Shown: positions 51,433-61,152, counted from the stretch's first letter. The stretch is 64,000 bases of DNA from Nitrosopumilus sp. LS_AOA (GCA_001543015.1 LFLC01000025.1:1-64000), one strand, 5' to 3'. The notes: generated from the letters alone by a model not told the origin. Program-made: numbers and translations.

Positions 51433-52311
51433 ATGATTTCAAATAGGATGAATTTTAAACGTTCTACGACATCAATGGCAATTGCCCTAATGGTATTGTC
51501 ATTAATCTCAGTGACTGCAATTCAACAAGATGCTTTTGCTCAAAGAAGCCAAGGAATCTCAATTACAGCCACAGCTGACAAAGGTTCAGACACCATTATG
51601 ATAATGGGTGAAACAATTTCAAATATTACAGATGTTACATTTAGAGTTACATCTCCAAGTGGAAATAATGTAGTGGCTATTGGTCAAATTTCACCAGTTA
51701 ATGGAAGTTTTGATTTAGAGTTAAAAATAGGTCAAATGTGGAGTGAAGATGGATTTTATACAATTACTGCTATGCAGTCTGTTGTACAAAATTCATTGTA
51801 TACTTTGAATGTTGAAGTTGAAGTGATAAATGGAATGGTAGCAAGTAATACTTCTGTAACTGAATCTAATTTAGAAACAGGTATTCTCGGATATTCAGAA
51901 CCAAAAGACACTAGAGATAGAGGACTTGAAATTAATGCAGAAGCTGAAATGGGTTCAGACATGATTGAAATCACAGGTATGACAGACAGATTAGGTACAG
52001 ATGTTACATTAACTGTAGTTGCACCAAATGGAAATATTGTATCCATTGATCAAGTATCACCAGCACTTAATGGTGAATTTACTTCCGTGATTACAACAGG
52101 TGGACCACTATGGAAGCAAGATGGATTCTATACTGTAACTGCAAAACAATTTAATGATTTTGCATATACTGCTTCAACTGAAGTAGATATCAAAGACGGT
52201 CTTGTAGTACCAGAATTTGGTACAATCGCAGCAATGATTCTAGCAGTAGCAATTATTTCAATAATTGCAGTATCTGCAAAATCAAGACTTAGCATTATGC
52301 CAAGATACTAA
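51433..52311 (+). CDS. PEFG-CTERM surface protein 2
   Basis: The 292-residue protein starts at ATG 51433 (Met6, ATG 51448, is an alternative). It has a signal peptide ending DAFAQ near residue 37, two Ig/MG2-like beta domains (about 45-135 and 165-255; SDMIEITGMTDRLGTDVTL) and the terminal VPEFG-helix-SRLSIMPRY signal. The two domains resemble each other, indicating an internal duplication. The TATA element inside the preceding cassette lies 13-27 bp upstream. Confidence 0.93.
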   Translation: MISNRMNFKRSTTSMAIALMVLSLISVTAIQQDAFAQRSQGISITATADKGSDTIMIMGETISNITDVTFRVTSPSGNNVVAIGQISPVNGSFDLELKIGQMWSEDGFYTITAMQSVVQNSLYTLNVEVEVINGMVASNTSVTESNLETGILGYSEPKDTRDRGLEINAEAEMGSDMIEITGMTDRLGTDVTLTVVAPNGNIVSIDQVSPALNGEFTSVITTGGPLWKQDGFYTVTAKQFNDFAYTASTEVDIKDGLVVPEFGTIAAMILAVAIISIIAVSAKSRLSIMPRY

Positions 52312-52350
52312 AATTACAACTTTTTTTCATTTTTTAAATATACATAAATA
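52204..52350 (+). repeat. 147-bp PEFG/terminator/promoter cassette, copy 2
   Basis: Same content and length as copy 1: PEFG codons, membrane helix, stop, T-run and TATA element, ending ACATAAATA. The following gene starts at ATG 52375. Confidence 0.9.
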
Positions 52351-52374
52351 GAGACATGTGCAAATCGCAGCAAG

Positions 52375-53274
52375 ATGAACAATCGTACGATGTTTACACT
52401 ACTAGTCTTTTTGACGGCAGTCAGTACTATAACTATGTCATCAGCATATGCTGAAGAATACAAACCAGGTGCTGTAATTCAATCTTTGGAAGAAGCAAGA
52501 ATGACAGCAAATGAAATGTTGCTTCAAGATCTTCCAGTATCTATATGGACAGATAAAACAGATTATGCTCATAATGAAATGATTATGGTAACAGGCCAAG
52601 TAGCAAATGTAGCTTCTGGATTTCCAGTTACAATTACTGTTGTTAGTCCTCTAAACTCCATTGTTACAATTGATCAACTCACTGTAGCAGATGATGGAAG
52701 TTTTGAGACAACACTAAACACAGCAGGTAACTTATGGAAATACGATGGTACCTACACCATTAAAGCAAACTATGGAAGTGCTGAAAAAAGTAACAGTGCT
52801 AAAGTGGTACTAAGTGGTGGAGTTGACTATATACCAAATTACTCAACACCAACAACAACACCAGACATACAGTGTGGTGCTAATGAATTAACTGCAAGTG
52901 GTCAATGTGTACCATTTAGCATTTCAGGTGGAGAAGTAACTAGTACAACTATCAATGCAGGTGATAATGGTTCAATTATCATTAGTATCAACGCCGAAAA
53001 TGACGGAACATTAACAGTAACCCCATCAAAAACAACAGCAAAAGGTATCTTCATGGTACTAGTTGATGGAGAAGAATGTAATGAGCCAGAATGTGAAATT
53101 GTTGGAAACAAAGTAACAGTCATGTTCCAAGCAGGCGCTGAGACAATTGAAATAGTTGGTACCCATGTAGTTCCAGAATTTGGTACAATCGCAGCCATGA
53201 TTCTAGCAGTAGCAATTGTTTCAATAATTGCAGTATCTGCAAAATCAAGACTTAGCATTATGCCAAGATACTAA
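52375..53274 (+). CDS. PEFG-CTERM surface protein 3
   Basis: The 299-residue protein has a signal peptide (1-25, ending AYAEE), an Ig/MG2-like domain (about 55-150) and a linker with CGANELTASGQCVPF whose two cysteines may pair. A second beta domain includes ECNEPECE, and the protein ends VPEFG-helix-SRLSIMPRY. It is the only one of the four with several cysteines. It follows the cassette promoter of copy 2. Confidence 0.93.
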   Translation: MNNRTMFTLLVFLTAVSTITMSSAYAEEYKPGAVIQSLEEARMTANEMLLQDLPVSIWTDKTDYAHNEMIMVTGQVANVASGFPVTITVVSPLNSIVTIDQLTVADDGSFETTLNTAGNLWKYDGTYTIKANYGSAEKSNSAKVVLSGGVDYIPNYSTPTTTPDIQCGANELTASGQCVPFSISGGEVTSTTINAGDNGSIIISINAENDGTLTVTPSKTTAKGIFMVLVDGEECNEPECEIVGNKVTVMFQAGAETIEIVGTHVVPEFGTIAAMILAVAIVSIIAVSAKSRLSIMPRY

Positions 53275-53301
53275 AATTACAACTTTTTTTTCATTTTTTA
53301 A
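53167..53301 (+). repeat. PEFG cassette, copy 3 (shortened)
   Basis: Identical design over about 135 bp up to the T-rich terminator (one extra T); it then diverges before a separate AAATATACAAAC promoter-like tract for the fourth gene. Confidence 0.85.
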
Positions 53302-53339
53302 TAGTAAAGGAAATATACAAACATGCATGAAATATTTTT

Positions 53340-54143
53340 ATGAGTTCTAAAATTTTTTATAGCATTATATTTTTACTAGTAATTTCAGCTGGTTCAGTTT
53401 TTGCACAAGAATCTCTAATTTCTGTTCAAACAGATGACAAAAATTATGATGAAGGAGATACCGTTGTTATTTCAGGACAAGTAACTACAGTAATTGGGAA
53501 TACTCCAATCACACTACAACTATTCACTGAAGGAAATCTAGTGGAGATAGCACAAATCACAGTAGCACAAGATGGAACTTATTCACATACAGTACTTGCA
53601 GAAGGTCCATTATGGAAAAAACAAGGTCAGTACATAGCTAGAGTATCATATGGAACAGGAAATATCGCAGAAGTTGAATTTAGTTACATACCCGCATCAG
53701 AAGCAGTTGTAAATACAGAAATTTTTGATGTGAATGCTGGAAATAAAGGAACATTTGATGTAGAGTATTCTATCAAAGGCGGTACAGTTAAAGACATTAT
53801 AGTTAATTCAAATAATTTTGCACTTGAGATACTAATTGATACAGTTGATGATGGGTCCATTACATTAGATATGCCCAGAGAATTCATCGGTGCTGAAAAA
53901 CAAGATGGGAAAGATGAGATGTTTATTATTTTAATTGATGGGATAAATGTGGCATATGAAGAATCAGCAGTATTTTCAGAATCAAGAGTGATAACAATAA
54001 ATTTTGAAGAAGATGATTCAAAAATTGAAATTATTGGGACATTTGTAGTTCCAGAATTTGGCACTATAGTGATGATGATTTTAATGATAAGTATTATGAC
54101 AACAATTATCATTACTAGAAACAAATTTCAAATAAAAATTTAA
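53340..54143 (+). CDS. PEFG-CTERM surface protein 4 (diverged tail)
   Basis: The 267-residue protein has a signal peptide (1-22, ending VFAQE), an Ig/MG2-like domain (about 28-120, VQTDDKNYDEGDTVVISGQV) and a second beta domain. The terminal VPEFGTI is followed by a membrane helix and KFQIKI instead of the SRLSIMPRY tail. The sorting motif is intact, but the DNA of the C-terminus is not the cassette. It overlaps the convergent cysteine desulfurase by 4 nt. Confidence 0.92.
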   Translation: MSSKIFYSIIFLLVISAGSVFAQESLISVQTDDKNYDEGDTVVISGQVTTVIGNTPITLQLFTEGNLVEIAQITVAQDGTYSHTVLAEGPLWKKQGQYIARVSYGTGNIAEVEFSYIPASEAVVNTEIFDVNAGNKGTFDVEYSIKGGTVKDIIVNSNNFALEILIDTVDDGSITLDMPREFIGAEKQDGKDEMFIILIDGINVAYEESAVFSESRVITINFEEDDSKIEIIGTFVVPEFGTIVMMILMISIMTTIIITRNKFQIKI

Positions 54144-55309
54144 TTATCAAAAGTGAAAGAATATTTTTCTTTAAAAGGTGAAACTGATCTTAGTTCTTGA
54201 ATTATTTCTTTTAGAGAATCAACTGTTTGCTCTATTTCTTTCTCATCATTGAATATTCCCATAGTTAATCGTAAAGAGCCAGTAATTTGTTCAAGTGAAA
54301 ATCCCATTGATTCTAAAACATGTGAAGCTTTTTGAGTATTAACAGAGCATGCAGAACCAGTTGATGCTGCAATTCCATATTCATCGAGTTTGATTATTAG
54401 ATCTTCCCCATTGACTCCAAGAAATGTAAAATGGGCGTTGTTTGGTAATCTAGATTTGGAATGACCATTTAATGTGACTTTAGGAATTTCATTAAATATT
54501 TTTTTAACTAGAATATCTCGAAGTTTTTTTGTATGAGAAATATTTTCAGAAAGATTATTTTGTGCAATCTCACATGCTTTTCCAAATCCCACAATATTTG
54601 CAACATTTTCAGTTCCAGAACGCAATCCATGTTCCTGACCACCACCTAAAATGACAGGATCAATGGAGATACCATTTTTGATGTATAATGCGCCTATTCC
54701 TTTAGGACCATAAAGTTTGTGAGAAGAGATAGACAGTAAATCTATGCCTAATTCCTTGACATTAATAGGGACTTTACCAACTGCTTGGACTGCATCAGTA
54801 TGAAAAAGTACATTATGTTTTGAGCAAATTTTAGCAATTTCAGATATTGGCTGAATTGTACCAACCTCATTATTTCCAAACATTATTGAAACTAGACAAG
54901 TTTTTTCAGAAATTGTATTTTCAATATCTACAGGGTTAATCATTCCAAAACTATCAACAGAGATGTAATCTATATCAAATCCATTTTTAGATAATTTTTT
55001 ACATGGTTCTAAAATTGCATCATGTTCAATTAAAGATGTAATAATTTTACTGGAGGGATTTTTCATTGCAATGCCATTTAATGCAGTATTATTTGATTCA
55101 GTACCTCCAGATGTAATTAAAATTTCAGAAGGATCAGCATTAATTAATAATGCAATTTGCTTTCTTGCTTTTTCAATTGCTTTATGGGCCAATCTACCAT
55201 ATCGATGAATAGATGATGGATTACCATATTGTTCTTTAAGATATGGAAGCATTACATCTAATACGTCATCATGAATTTTTGTAGATGCTGCATTATCCAG
55301 ATAAATCAA
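54140..55309 (-). CDS. Cysteine desulfurase (NifS/IscS family)
   Basis: The 389-residue PLP enzyme opens with IYLDNAAST and has HTDAVQAVGKVP, the PLP lysine Lys198 in SSHKLYGPKGIG and the sulfur-carrying Cys321 in STGSACS. It removes sulfur from cysteine for cluster or cofactor assembly. Its start overlaps the larE stop by 4 nt, so sulfur delivery to LarE (or regeneration of it) is a reasonable hypothesis. It could equally serve general Fe-S biogenesis. Confidence 0.96.
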   Translation of the reverse strand: MIYLDNAASTKIHDDVLDVMLPYLKEQYGNPSSIHRYGRLAHKAIEKARKQIALLINADPSEILITSGGTESNNTALNGIAMKNPSSKIITSLIEHDAILEPCKKLSKNGFDIDYISVDSFGMINPVDIENTISEKTCLVSIMFGNNEVGTIQPISEIAKICSKHNVLFHTDAVQAVGKVPINVKELGIDLLSISSHKLYGPKGIGALYIKNGISIDPVILGGGQEHGLRSGTENVANIVGFGKACEIAQNNLSENISHTKKLRDILVKKIFNEIPKVTLNGHSKSRLPNNAHFTFLGVNGEDLIIKLDEYGIAASTGSACSVNTQKASHVLESMGFSLEQITGSLRLTMGIFNDEKEIEQTVDSLKEIIQELRSVSPFKEKYSFTFDN

Positions 55310-56103
55310 TCTGTGATCACATTAATTTTTCCTGGTTTATACCCTTCTTGATCAATTTCAACGGTTCTAAATCCAATCATGTTTAATTTCTCAGTAATTT
55401 GTTTTAAAATTTTAGTATCAAATACAGAAATCATTTCTTTGTCAACTTCAATTTTTGCAGAACCATCATAATCACGTACTCGAACTTGTTTTACATTAGT
55501 TAATTGTTTTACAATTGTCTCACCGAGTTCTATTCTAGTTAATCTTTCAGCAGTTACTCTTTGGCCCCAAGGAATTCGGGATGCAAGACAAGAATTTGAT
55601 GGTTTATCAAATACAGATAGCCCAACAGATTTTGCAGTATCCCTAATTTCTGATTTTGAGAAATTAGTGTCTACCAAGGGACTTTGAATGCCGTTTTGCT
55701 TTAATGCCTTAATTCCAGGCCTATAATCACCCAAATCATCAAGATTAGTGCCATCAACAATAATTTTGATATTATGTTTTTTAGCTAATTCGATTAAATG
55801 ATCACCTAATTCCAGTCTACAATGAAAACATCGATTAGAATCATTTTTTGTAAATTCTGGATTTTCAAGTTCATCATAATCAAGTAAAAGTTGTTTAATT
55901 CCAATCTCAGAGCAAATTTGTTTTGAGGTTTGTAGTTCTTCTACAGATAATGTTTTGTAATCAGCAGTAACAGCAATTGCAGAATTTCCTAATGTTTGAT
56001 ATGCAGCATATGCAACAAGTGCACTATCAACACCACCAGACAATGCAATCATTACTTTATTTTTATCCTCAAACCAATTTTCTAGTTCATCAAGTTTACT
56101 CAT
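55306..56103 (-). CDS. larE: LarE-like ATP-dependent sacrificial sulfur transferase
   Basis: The 265-residue PP-loop ATPase has SGGVDS (22-27) binding ATP, NRCFHCRLEL, and the conserved SNSCLASRIPWG with Cys172 at the position of the sulfur-donating cysteine of Lactobacillus LarE. LarE adenylates pyridinium biscarboxylate mononucleotide and gives its own cysteine sulfur to build the nickel-pincer nucleotide. It is translationally coupled to larC (1-nt overlap upstream) and the desulfurase (4-nt overlap downstream). Confidence 0.93.
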   Translation of the reverse strand: MSKLDELENWFEDKNKVMIALSGGVDSALVAYAAYQTLGNSAIAVTADYKTLSVEELQTSKQICSEIGIKQLLLDYDELENPEFTKNDSNRCFHCRLELGDHLIELAKKHNIKIIVDGTNLDDLGDYRPGIKALKQNGIQSPLVDTNFSKSEIRDTAKSVGLSVFDKPSNSCLASRIPWGQRVTAERLTRIELGETIVKQLTNVKQVRVRDYDGSAKIEVDKEMISVFDTKILKQITEKLNMIGFRTVEIDQEGYKPGKINVITD

Positions 56104-57326
56104 TACAAATTCTCCAATTTTTCAATTTCTTTTCTCAATAATGAGTCAGTTTCTTTAATTGATTTATTAATTAAATTTGAAATGTTTTTCAAATCATCAA
56201 ATTCTATTTTAAAATCAATTTTTCCTTTAAATGATGATTTTTTGTAGTGTACTTGAAATGATTGTCCATCTAAAATTAAAGAAATCTCATGAATTGAACG
56301 TGGGACAATAAATCTATTTGATTCAGAGATTCTCACCCCCAAAGTACCAGTTTCAAGTACTAGTGTATCAACTAATTCATCCACATGTTCATCATTGCAA
56401 ATAACTGATACAAGATTTGTAGGTCGGCCTTTCTTTGTAATTCCATGATAAATTGAAACGTCTTTAGCACCTTTGTCCATTAATTTTTCAATTAGATGAC
56501 CCAATATTTCTCCAGAAACATCATCAACGTTTGTTTCAAGTATTTTTACAGTGTCAATCTCAAAATTGTTTTCAGTGCCTCTAACAATTTTTAAAACATT
56601 TGAAAAAGAATCAAACTCTTTTTGTCCTGCACCATAACCAATAGAGTCAATCTTCATTGAAGGGTAAAAATCAATGGCATTGTTTGTCAAAGATGTCAAA
56701 ATACAGGCGCCAGTTGGAGTGGTGAGTTCTTCATTTGCGTTATTTCCTTTAATTTTTAAATCAGAATTCTTGAAAATCTCAAGAATGGCACTTGCAGGAT
56801 TAGACATGGTCCCATGAGAAAAAGTCACGGTACCACCCCCCACAGAAATAGGTAAACATAGAATTTTCTCATCAAATAATTTCAAATTATCCAAGGCAAT
56901 GGTTATGCCAACGATATCCACCAAAGTATCAATGCTTGAGGCTTCATGAAAATGGACAGAGTCTTCAGGAACTCCATGAATTTTTGCTTCAGAAGAAATC
57001 AAAGTATCAATACAAGATTCTGCAAAGATTTTTCCTTTATCAGAAAGTTCTAGGGCATTAACTGAATCAATGATTGCTTTTTTTATTTCAGAACCCTTTC
57101 GTTCATGTACATCTTCATTAATTTCTAAAAGTAACTGAATAGATTGAACTCCATTTTTTTGAATTTTTTGGAAATCGATTTTTTTTATAGTAGAATTTGA
57201 GAGAAATTTTTCTGATTGTTTAATGCCAGAAATTATTTTATTTTTATCAGCACCCAAATCAACCAAAGAGCAAAGAAGCATATCTCCAGATATTCCTGCA
57301 ACCAAAGGATCGATCACAATTACCAT
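56103..57326 (-). CDS. larC: LarC nickel insertion protein (unsplit)
   Basis: The 407-residue protein (former DUF111) starts VIDPLVAGISGDMLLCSLVD and has the typical HFHEASSIDTLVDIVG and the C-terminal NVDDVSGEILGHLIEKL region. LarC inserts nickel into the pincer cofactor using CTP. In Lactobacillus plantarum it is made by a ribosomal frameshift from two frames; here it is one continuous frame. First gene of the larC-larE-desulfurase operon, divergent from mdh. Confidence 0.94.
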   Translation of the reverse strand: MVIVIDPLVAGISGDMLLCSLVDLGADKNKIISGIKQSEKFLSNSTIKKIDFQKIQKNGVQSIQLLLEINEDVHERKGSEIKKAIIDSVNALELSDKGKIFAESCIDTLISSEAKIHGVPEDSVHFHEASSIDTLVDIVGITIALDNLKLFDEKILCLPISVGGGTVTFSHGTMSNPASAILEIFKNSDLKIKGNNANEELTTPTGACILTSLTNNAIDFYPSMKIDSIGYGAGQKEFDSFSNVLKIVRGTENNFEIDTVKILETNVDDVSGEILGHLIEKLMDKGAKDVSIYHGITKKGRPTNLVSVICNDEHVDELVDTLVLETGTLGVRISESNRFIVPRSIHEISLILDGQSFQVHYKKSSFKGKIDFKIEFDDLKNISNLINKSIKETDSLLRKEIEKLENL

Positions 57327-57414
57327 GATTCAAAATCATCAAAAATGCTTATAAATTCGTCTAAAAATTAATGAATTTCATTAGATTTAATTATTGAAAT
57401 TTTCGGTGAGATTC

Positions 57415-58329
57415 ATGATTACAATTATTGGTTCTGGAAAGGTAGGTGGAGATGCTGCTTTATTTTCTGCACTAAAAAAATTAGATGATCAAATTTTGTT
57501 ATTAGATGTTGTTAAAGGACTTCCACAAGGAGAAGCAATGGATATCAACCATATGTTATCAGAACAGGGAATTGATGTTGAGGTAAAAGGTTCAAATGAT
57601 TATGCAGATATGAAAGGCTCAAACATTGTTGTAGTTGTTGCAGGTTCTGGAAGAAAACCAGGAATGACAAGAATGGATCTTTTGAAGATTAATGCTTCAG
57701 TTGTCAAGAGTGTTGTTGAAAATATCAAAAAATATGCTGATGACTCTATGATCATTCCAGTTACAAATCCACTTGATCCAATGGCATACGTCACATACAA
57801 AGTCTCAGGATTTGATAGGAGTAGAGTATTTGGAATGGGAGGAATGCTAGACTTGTCAAGATTCAAACAATTTATCCATGAAGCAACAGGGCATTCACGT
57901 GATTCTATCAGAGCATTAGTAATTGGAGAACATGGAGAAAATATGCTTCCATTACCAAGATTTTCATCAATATCAGGAATTCCATTATCAACTTTTCTTG
58001 CAAAAGAAAAATTAGATGAACTAGTTCAAAACACAAAACAAGTTGCAGCCAAAGTCATCGAATTAAAAGGCGCAACAGTACATGCTCCAGGAAATGCAAT
58101 ATCTGCAATTCTTGAGGCAGTTGTAAAAGATAGAAAACAAGTCATGCCAGTTGCAACATATCTTGATGGAGAATATGGACATTCTGATGTTACAATTGGA
58201 GTTCCAGCAGTGATTGGAAAGAAAGGTGTAGAAAAAATTATTGAACTAGACCTAAATGATGAAGAAAAACAAGTCTTTGATAAAGGGGTAGAGAGTGTAA
58301 AGGGTGCCATTTCAGGCATTGAGATCTAA
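57415..58329 (+). CDS. mdh: Malate dehydrogenase (LDH/MDH family)
   Basis: ATG 57415 (Met8 of the open frame) is chosen because [12 protein letters not shown] begins the Rossmann fold directly. The 304-residue enzyme has the substrate loop [12 protein letters not shown] (Arg favouring malate), NPLDPMAYV and catalytic GEHGENM. It interconverts malate and oxaloacetate. larB starts 34 nt downstream, so mdh heads a plus-strand group with larB and the radical-SAM gene. Confidence 0.95.
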   Translation: MITIIGSGKVGGDAALFSALKKLDDQILLLDVVKGLPQGEAMDINHMLSEQGIDVEVKGSNDYADMKGSNIVVVVAGSGRKPGMTRMDLLKINASVVKSVVENIKKYADDSMIIPVTNPLDPMAYVTYKVSGFDRSRVFGMGGMLDLSRFKQFIHEATGHSRDSIRALVIGEHGENMLPLPRFSSISGIPLSTFLAKEKLDELVQNTKQVAAKVIELKGATVHAPGNAISAILEAVVKDRKQVMPVATYLDGEYGHSDVTIGVPAVIGKKGVEKIIELDLNDEEKQVFDKGVESVKGAISGIEI

Positions 58330-58362
58330 GCATTTTTTTATCTAAACAAAGAAAAAAGATTA

Positions 58363-59136
58363 TTGGAAATTCATGAGATTTTAGAATCATTAAAGAAAGG
58401 TAAAATTTCAATAAATAATGCAAAAAAACTTTTGTCACTTTATGCAATAGAGGAAATAGAAGGGATTGCAAAAATTGACATCAATAGAAGAAAAAGGAAA
58501 GGAATTCCAGAAGTAATTTTTGCAGAAACAAAAGAACTTGATGAAATTAAAAAAATTACTAAAAAAATTCTAGAGAAAACAAATTCAGTAATTATTTCAA
58601 GAATTAAAAAAGAGGATTATTCAAAAATTATGATATTTGCAAAGAGATTAAAAGTTAAAATAAAGATTGGAAAAAATTCATCATCAATATTATTATTTAA
58701 AAAACCAATAAAATTTCATGGGGGAAAAGTTGGAATTATCACAGCTGGGACGTCAGATGTTGGAGTGGCAGAAGAATCAAGGCTAATGTGTGAGGCAATG
58801 AACTGTAAATGCATTACAAGTTATGATGTAGGAGTTGCAGGAATTCAAAGAATATTTCCAGTATTAAAAAAAATGATCAAAGAAGATGTTGATTGCATCA
58901 TAGTTGCTGCAGGTATGGAGGGGGCTTTAGCTACATTAGTTTCCACATTGGTAGATATTCCAATAATTGGAATTCCAATATCAGTAGGATATGGATATGG
59001 AGGAAAAGGAATCACTGCACTGGCATCAATGCTTCAAAGTTGCTCATTGGGGTTATCAGTAGTCAATATTGATAATGGAATTGCAGCAGGAAGTATTGCA
59101 GCAAATATTGCAAACAGAGCAATAAGAAAAAAATAA
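58363..59136 (+). CDS. larB: LarB, pyridinium biscarboxylate synthase
   Basis: TTG 58363 opens a 257-residue protein with a family-specific N-terminal half. A C-terminal PurE-like (AIR carboxylase) domain contains GIITAGTSDVGVAEES, SYDVGVAGIQR and GMEGALATLVSTLVDIPIIG. LarB carboxylates nicotinic acid adenine dinucleotide in the first step of nickel-pincer nucleotide synthesis. It lies on the strand opposite larC/larE, about 1 kb away, behind mdh. Confidence 0.94.
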   Translation: MEIHEILESLKKGKISINNAKKLLSLYAIEEIEGIAKIDINRRKRKGIPEVIFAETKELDEIKKITKKILEKTNSVIISRIKKEDYSKIMIFAKRLKVKIKIGKNSSSILLFKKPIKFHGGKVGIITAGTSDVGVAEESRLMCEAMNCKCITSYDVGVAGIQRIFPVLKKMIKEDVDCIIVAAGMEGALATLVSTLVDIPIIGIPISVGYGYGGKGITALASMLQSCSLGLSVVNIDNGIAAGSIAANIANRAIRKK

Positions 59137-59201
59137 AATCAAAAAAGGCATTACATTAAACTCGTAAATGATATATAACATACTTTGACCAGATTGAATA
59201 A

Positions 59202-60782
59202 TTGGCTGGCAAACGTGTTGTACTTACTGCTGATCGTAGTTTAATGACAAATTATAGAGGAAATTTTCTATATGGTTTTATTGCATGTGGACCTTATGAG
59301 GTTTTACCAGAATGGGTTTTTGATAAAGTATTTTGTCCTTCAGTAGAAACTGATCCAATTACAGGAGAAGTCAAAGTTGCACAGATAGGACTAAGAAGAA
59401 TAGAGAGTTCATTGATTCAAGGGGGATACAAAAAAGAGGATGTTTTCATGGCACATCCTGAAATGTTACACAAATCCATTGGACCAGATACCAAAATTGT
59501 TGGAATTAATGTAATGGATCCATTAGGAATGGCACCAGTTACTACAACAATGTCACCTGAAAAATTATCATACATTGCAATGAAGTTTAAAAAAATGTGT
59601 GCAAGTATTATTCAACTCAAAAAGAAATATGATTTCAAAGTAGTGGTAGGAGGTAATGGAGCATGGGAGTTAGCAAAATCAGATAGAATGAAAATTCATG
59701 GAATAGATACAGTAGTTGTAGGTGAAGCTGATGAGTTAGCAGTGGATTTATTCCAAGATTTAGAGAAAGGTGATGCACCAGAACTAATGCATTGTTTTGT
59801 AAGAAATCTTGAAAATATTCCAACCATTGAAGGTCCTACAATTAATTCACTAATTGAGGCAATGAGAGGATGTGGACGAGGATGTGACTTTTGTGATGTC
59901 AATAAAAGATCAAAGAAAGATTTACCAATTGAGAGATTAAAGTACGAAGCAAAAATTAACTTAGATTATGGCTTTGATTCAATTTGGTTACATTCAGATG
60001 AAATGTTACTTTATGGCTGTGATAATAGAGATTTTATTCCAAATAGAGATGTAATTGTTGATTTATGGAAAGGACTCAAAGGATTAGGTGCAAACTTTAT
60101 TGGAACTACACATATGACATTTTCTGCAGTTGCAGCAGATCCTACATTAATGGAGCAAATTGCACAGGTAAATGGACAAGATAAATCAGGAAGATGGCTT
60201 GCAACTAATTTAGGAATTGAAACAGTTTCACCAGCAATGGTAAAAAAACATCTGGGTGTTAAAACCAAACCGTTCTCAACTGAGGAATGGGGTAGTGTTG
60301 TAAGAGAAGGAGCAAAAATTCTTAATGACAATCATTGGTTCCCAGCTGCTACAATAATTATTGGATGGCCTGACGAAACACCAGATGATGTTCAGTATAC
60401 AATTGATATGCTTAGTGACTTTAGAGAGATGGATTTTAGAGGATTAGTAGCACCATTATTGTATCAAGACTTTAGTGAAAGGAATTCAATGCATTTTGGA
60501 AACTTGAATGAGGCACAGTTTACATTATTTTGGAAATGTTGGGAAAATAACATGCGAGTCATCAATGATATCATTCCAATTATTCTTAGAAACAACACAT
60601 ATGGACCACCAATGAAAGTTTTCATGTACGGAATTCTCAGAGCAGGAACTTGGGCAATAATGAGATATCTTAGAGGGTTATGTAAAGACCTCTTTAATGG
60701 AAAAACACCTGATCAAATCATGGATAAATATGCAAGAAGTAGATCTGTGTCTGCTCCAAAAATGCAAATAAAGAAATTATAA
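59202..60782 (+). CDS. B12-binding-domain radical SAM protein
   Basis: TTG 59202 opens a 526-residue enzyme. The N-terminal about 190 residues resemble a cobalamin-binding Rossmann domain (VVVGGNGAWELAKS, VVVGEADELAVDL). The radical-SAM domain follows with the cluster motif CGRGCDFCDV (CxxxCxxC, near residue 222-229) and downstream beta strands (IGTTHMTFSAV, GIETVSPAMV, TIIIGWPDETPDD). Such enzymes methylate or couple unreactive carbons. In archaea some build tetraether lipid rings (Grs type) or other lipid/cofactor bonds; assignment to one is not possible here. It overlaps the convergent gene by 6 nt. Confidence 0.88.
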   Translation: MAGKRVVLTADRSLMTNYRGNFLYGFIACGPYEVLPEWVFDKVFCPSVETDPITGEVKVAQIGLRRIESSLIQGGYKKEDVFMAHPEMLHKSIGPDTKIVGINVMDPLGMAPVTTTMSPEKLSYIAMKFKKMCASIIQLKKKYDFKVVVGGNGAWELAKSDRMKIHGIDTVVVGEADELAVDLFQDLEKGDAPELMHCFVRNLENIPTIEGPTINSLIEAMRGCGRGCDFCDVNKRSKKDLPIERLKYEAKINLDYGFDSIWLHSDEMLLYGCDNRDFIPNRDVIVDLWKGLKGLGANFIGTTHMTFSAVAADPTLMEQIAQVNGQDKSGRWLATNLGIETVSPAMVKKHLGVKTKPFSTEEWGSVVREGAKILNDNHWFPAATIIIGWPDETPDDVQYTIDMLSDFREMDFRGLVAPLLYQDFSERNSMHFGNLNEAQFTLFWKCWENNMRVINDIIPIILRNNTYGPPMKVFMYGILRAGTWAIMRYLRGLCKDLFNGKTPDQIMDKYARSRSVSAPKMQIKKL

Positions 60783-61100
60783 ACTTTCTATAGCAGTATC
60801 TGCTATTGTGTTTCGCTTTGGTGTTATAGAAACAAAGTATACCTTGTCTGCCCTCTCAATTGCTTCAACCTTTTTGAATGATTTTGATGCAACATCAAAT
60901 TCATAAATTCCAGATTCAAGTGTACCTTTAGCATAAAGCATTAGATATGTCTCTCCAGTTGCTGGACTAAGTGGTATAAATGACATGATGTATCCTTTGT
61001 AAGAATTTACAGGCAATGTATTTTTCATTGGCGGAGCTGCTGATGCCATATACATGAAAAAATCCTCAATTGTATCAAATTCTTCATACTCAACATGCAT
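60777..61100 (-). CDS. Hypothetical protein, 107 aa
   Basis: Not recognised. It is a soluble beta-rich protein starting HVEYEEFDTIEDFFMYMAS, with repeated short strands (YKGYIMSFIPLSPATG, YLMLYAKGTLESGIYEFDV). It has no Cys or membrane segment. It is convergent with the radical-SAM gene (6-nt overlap). Confidence 0.7.
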   Translation of the reverse strand: MHVEYEEFDTIEDFFMYMASAAPPMKNTLPVNSYKGYIMSFIPLSPATGETYLMLYAKGTLESGIYEFDVASKSFKKVEAIERADKVYFVSITPKRNTIADTAIESL

Positions 61101-61152
61101 GAAATAGAATCATGTGGTTGAATATAATAACCTACTAGAATAAGGAATTAAA

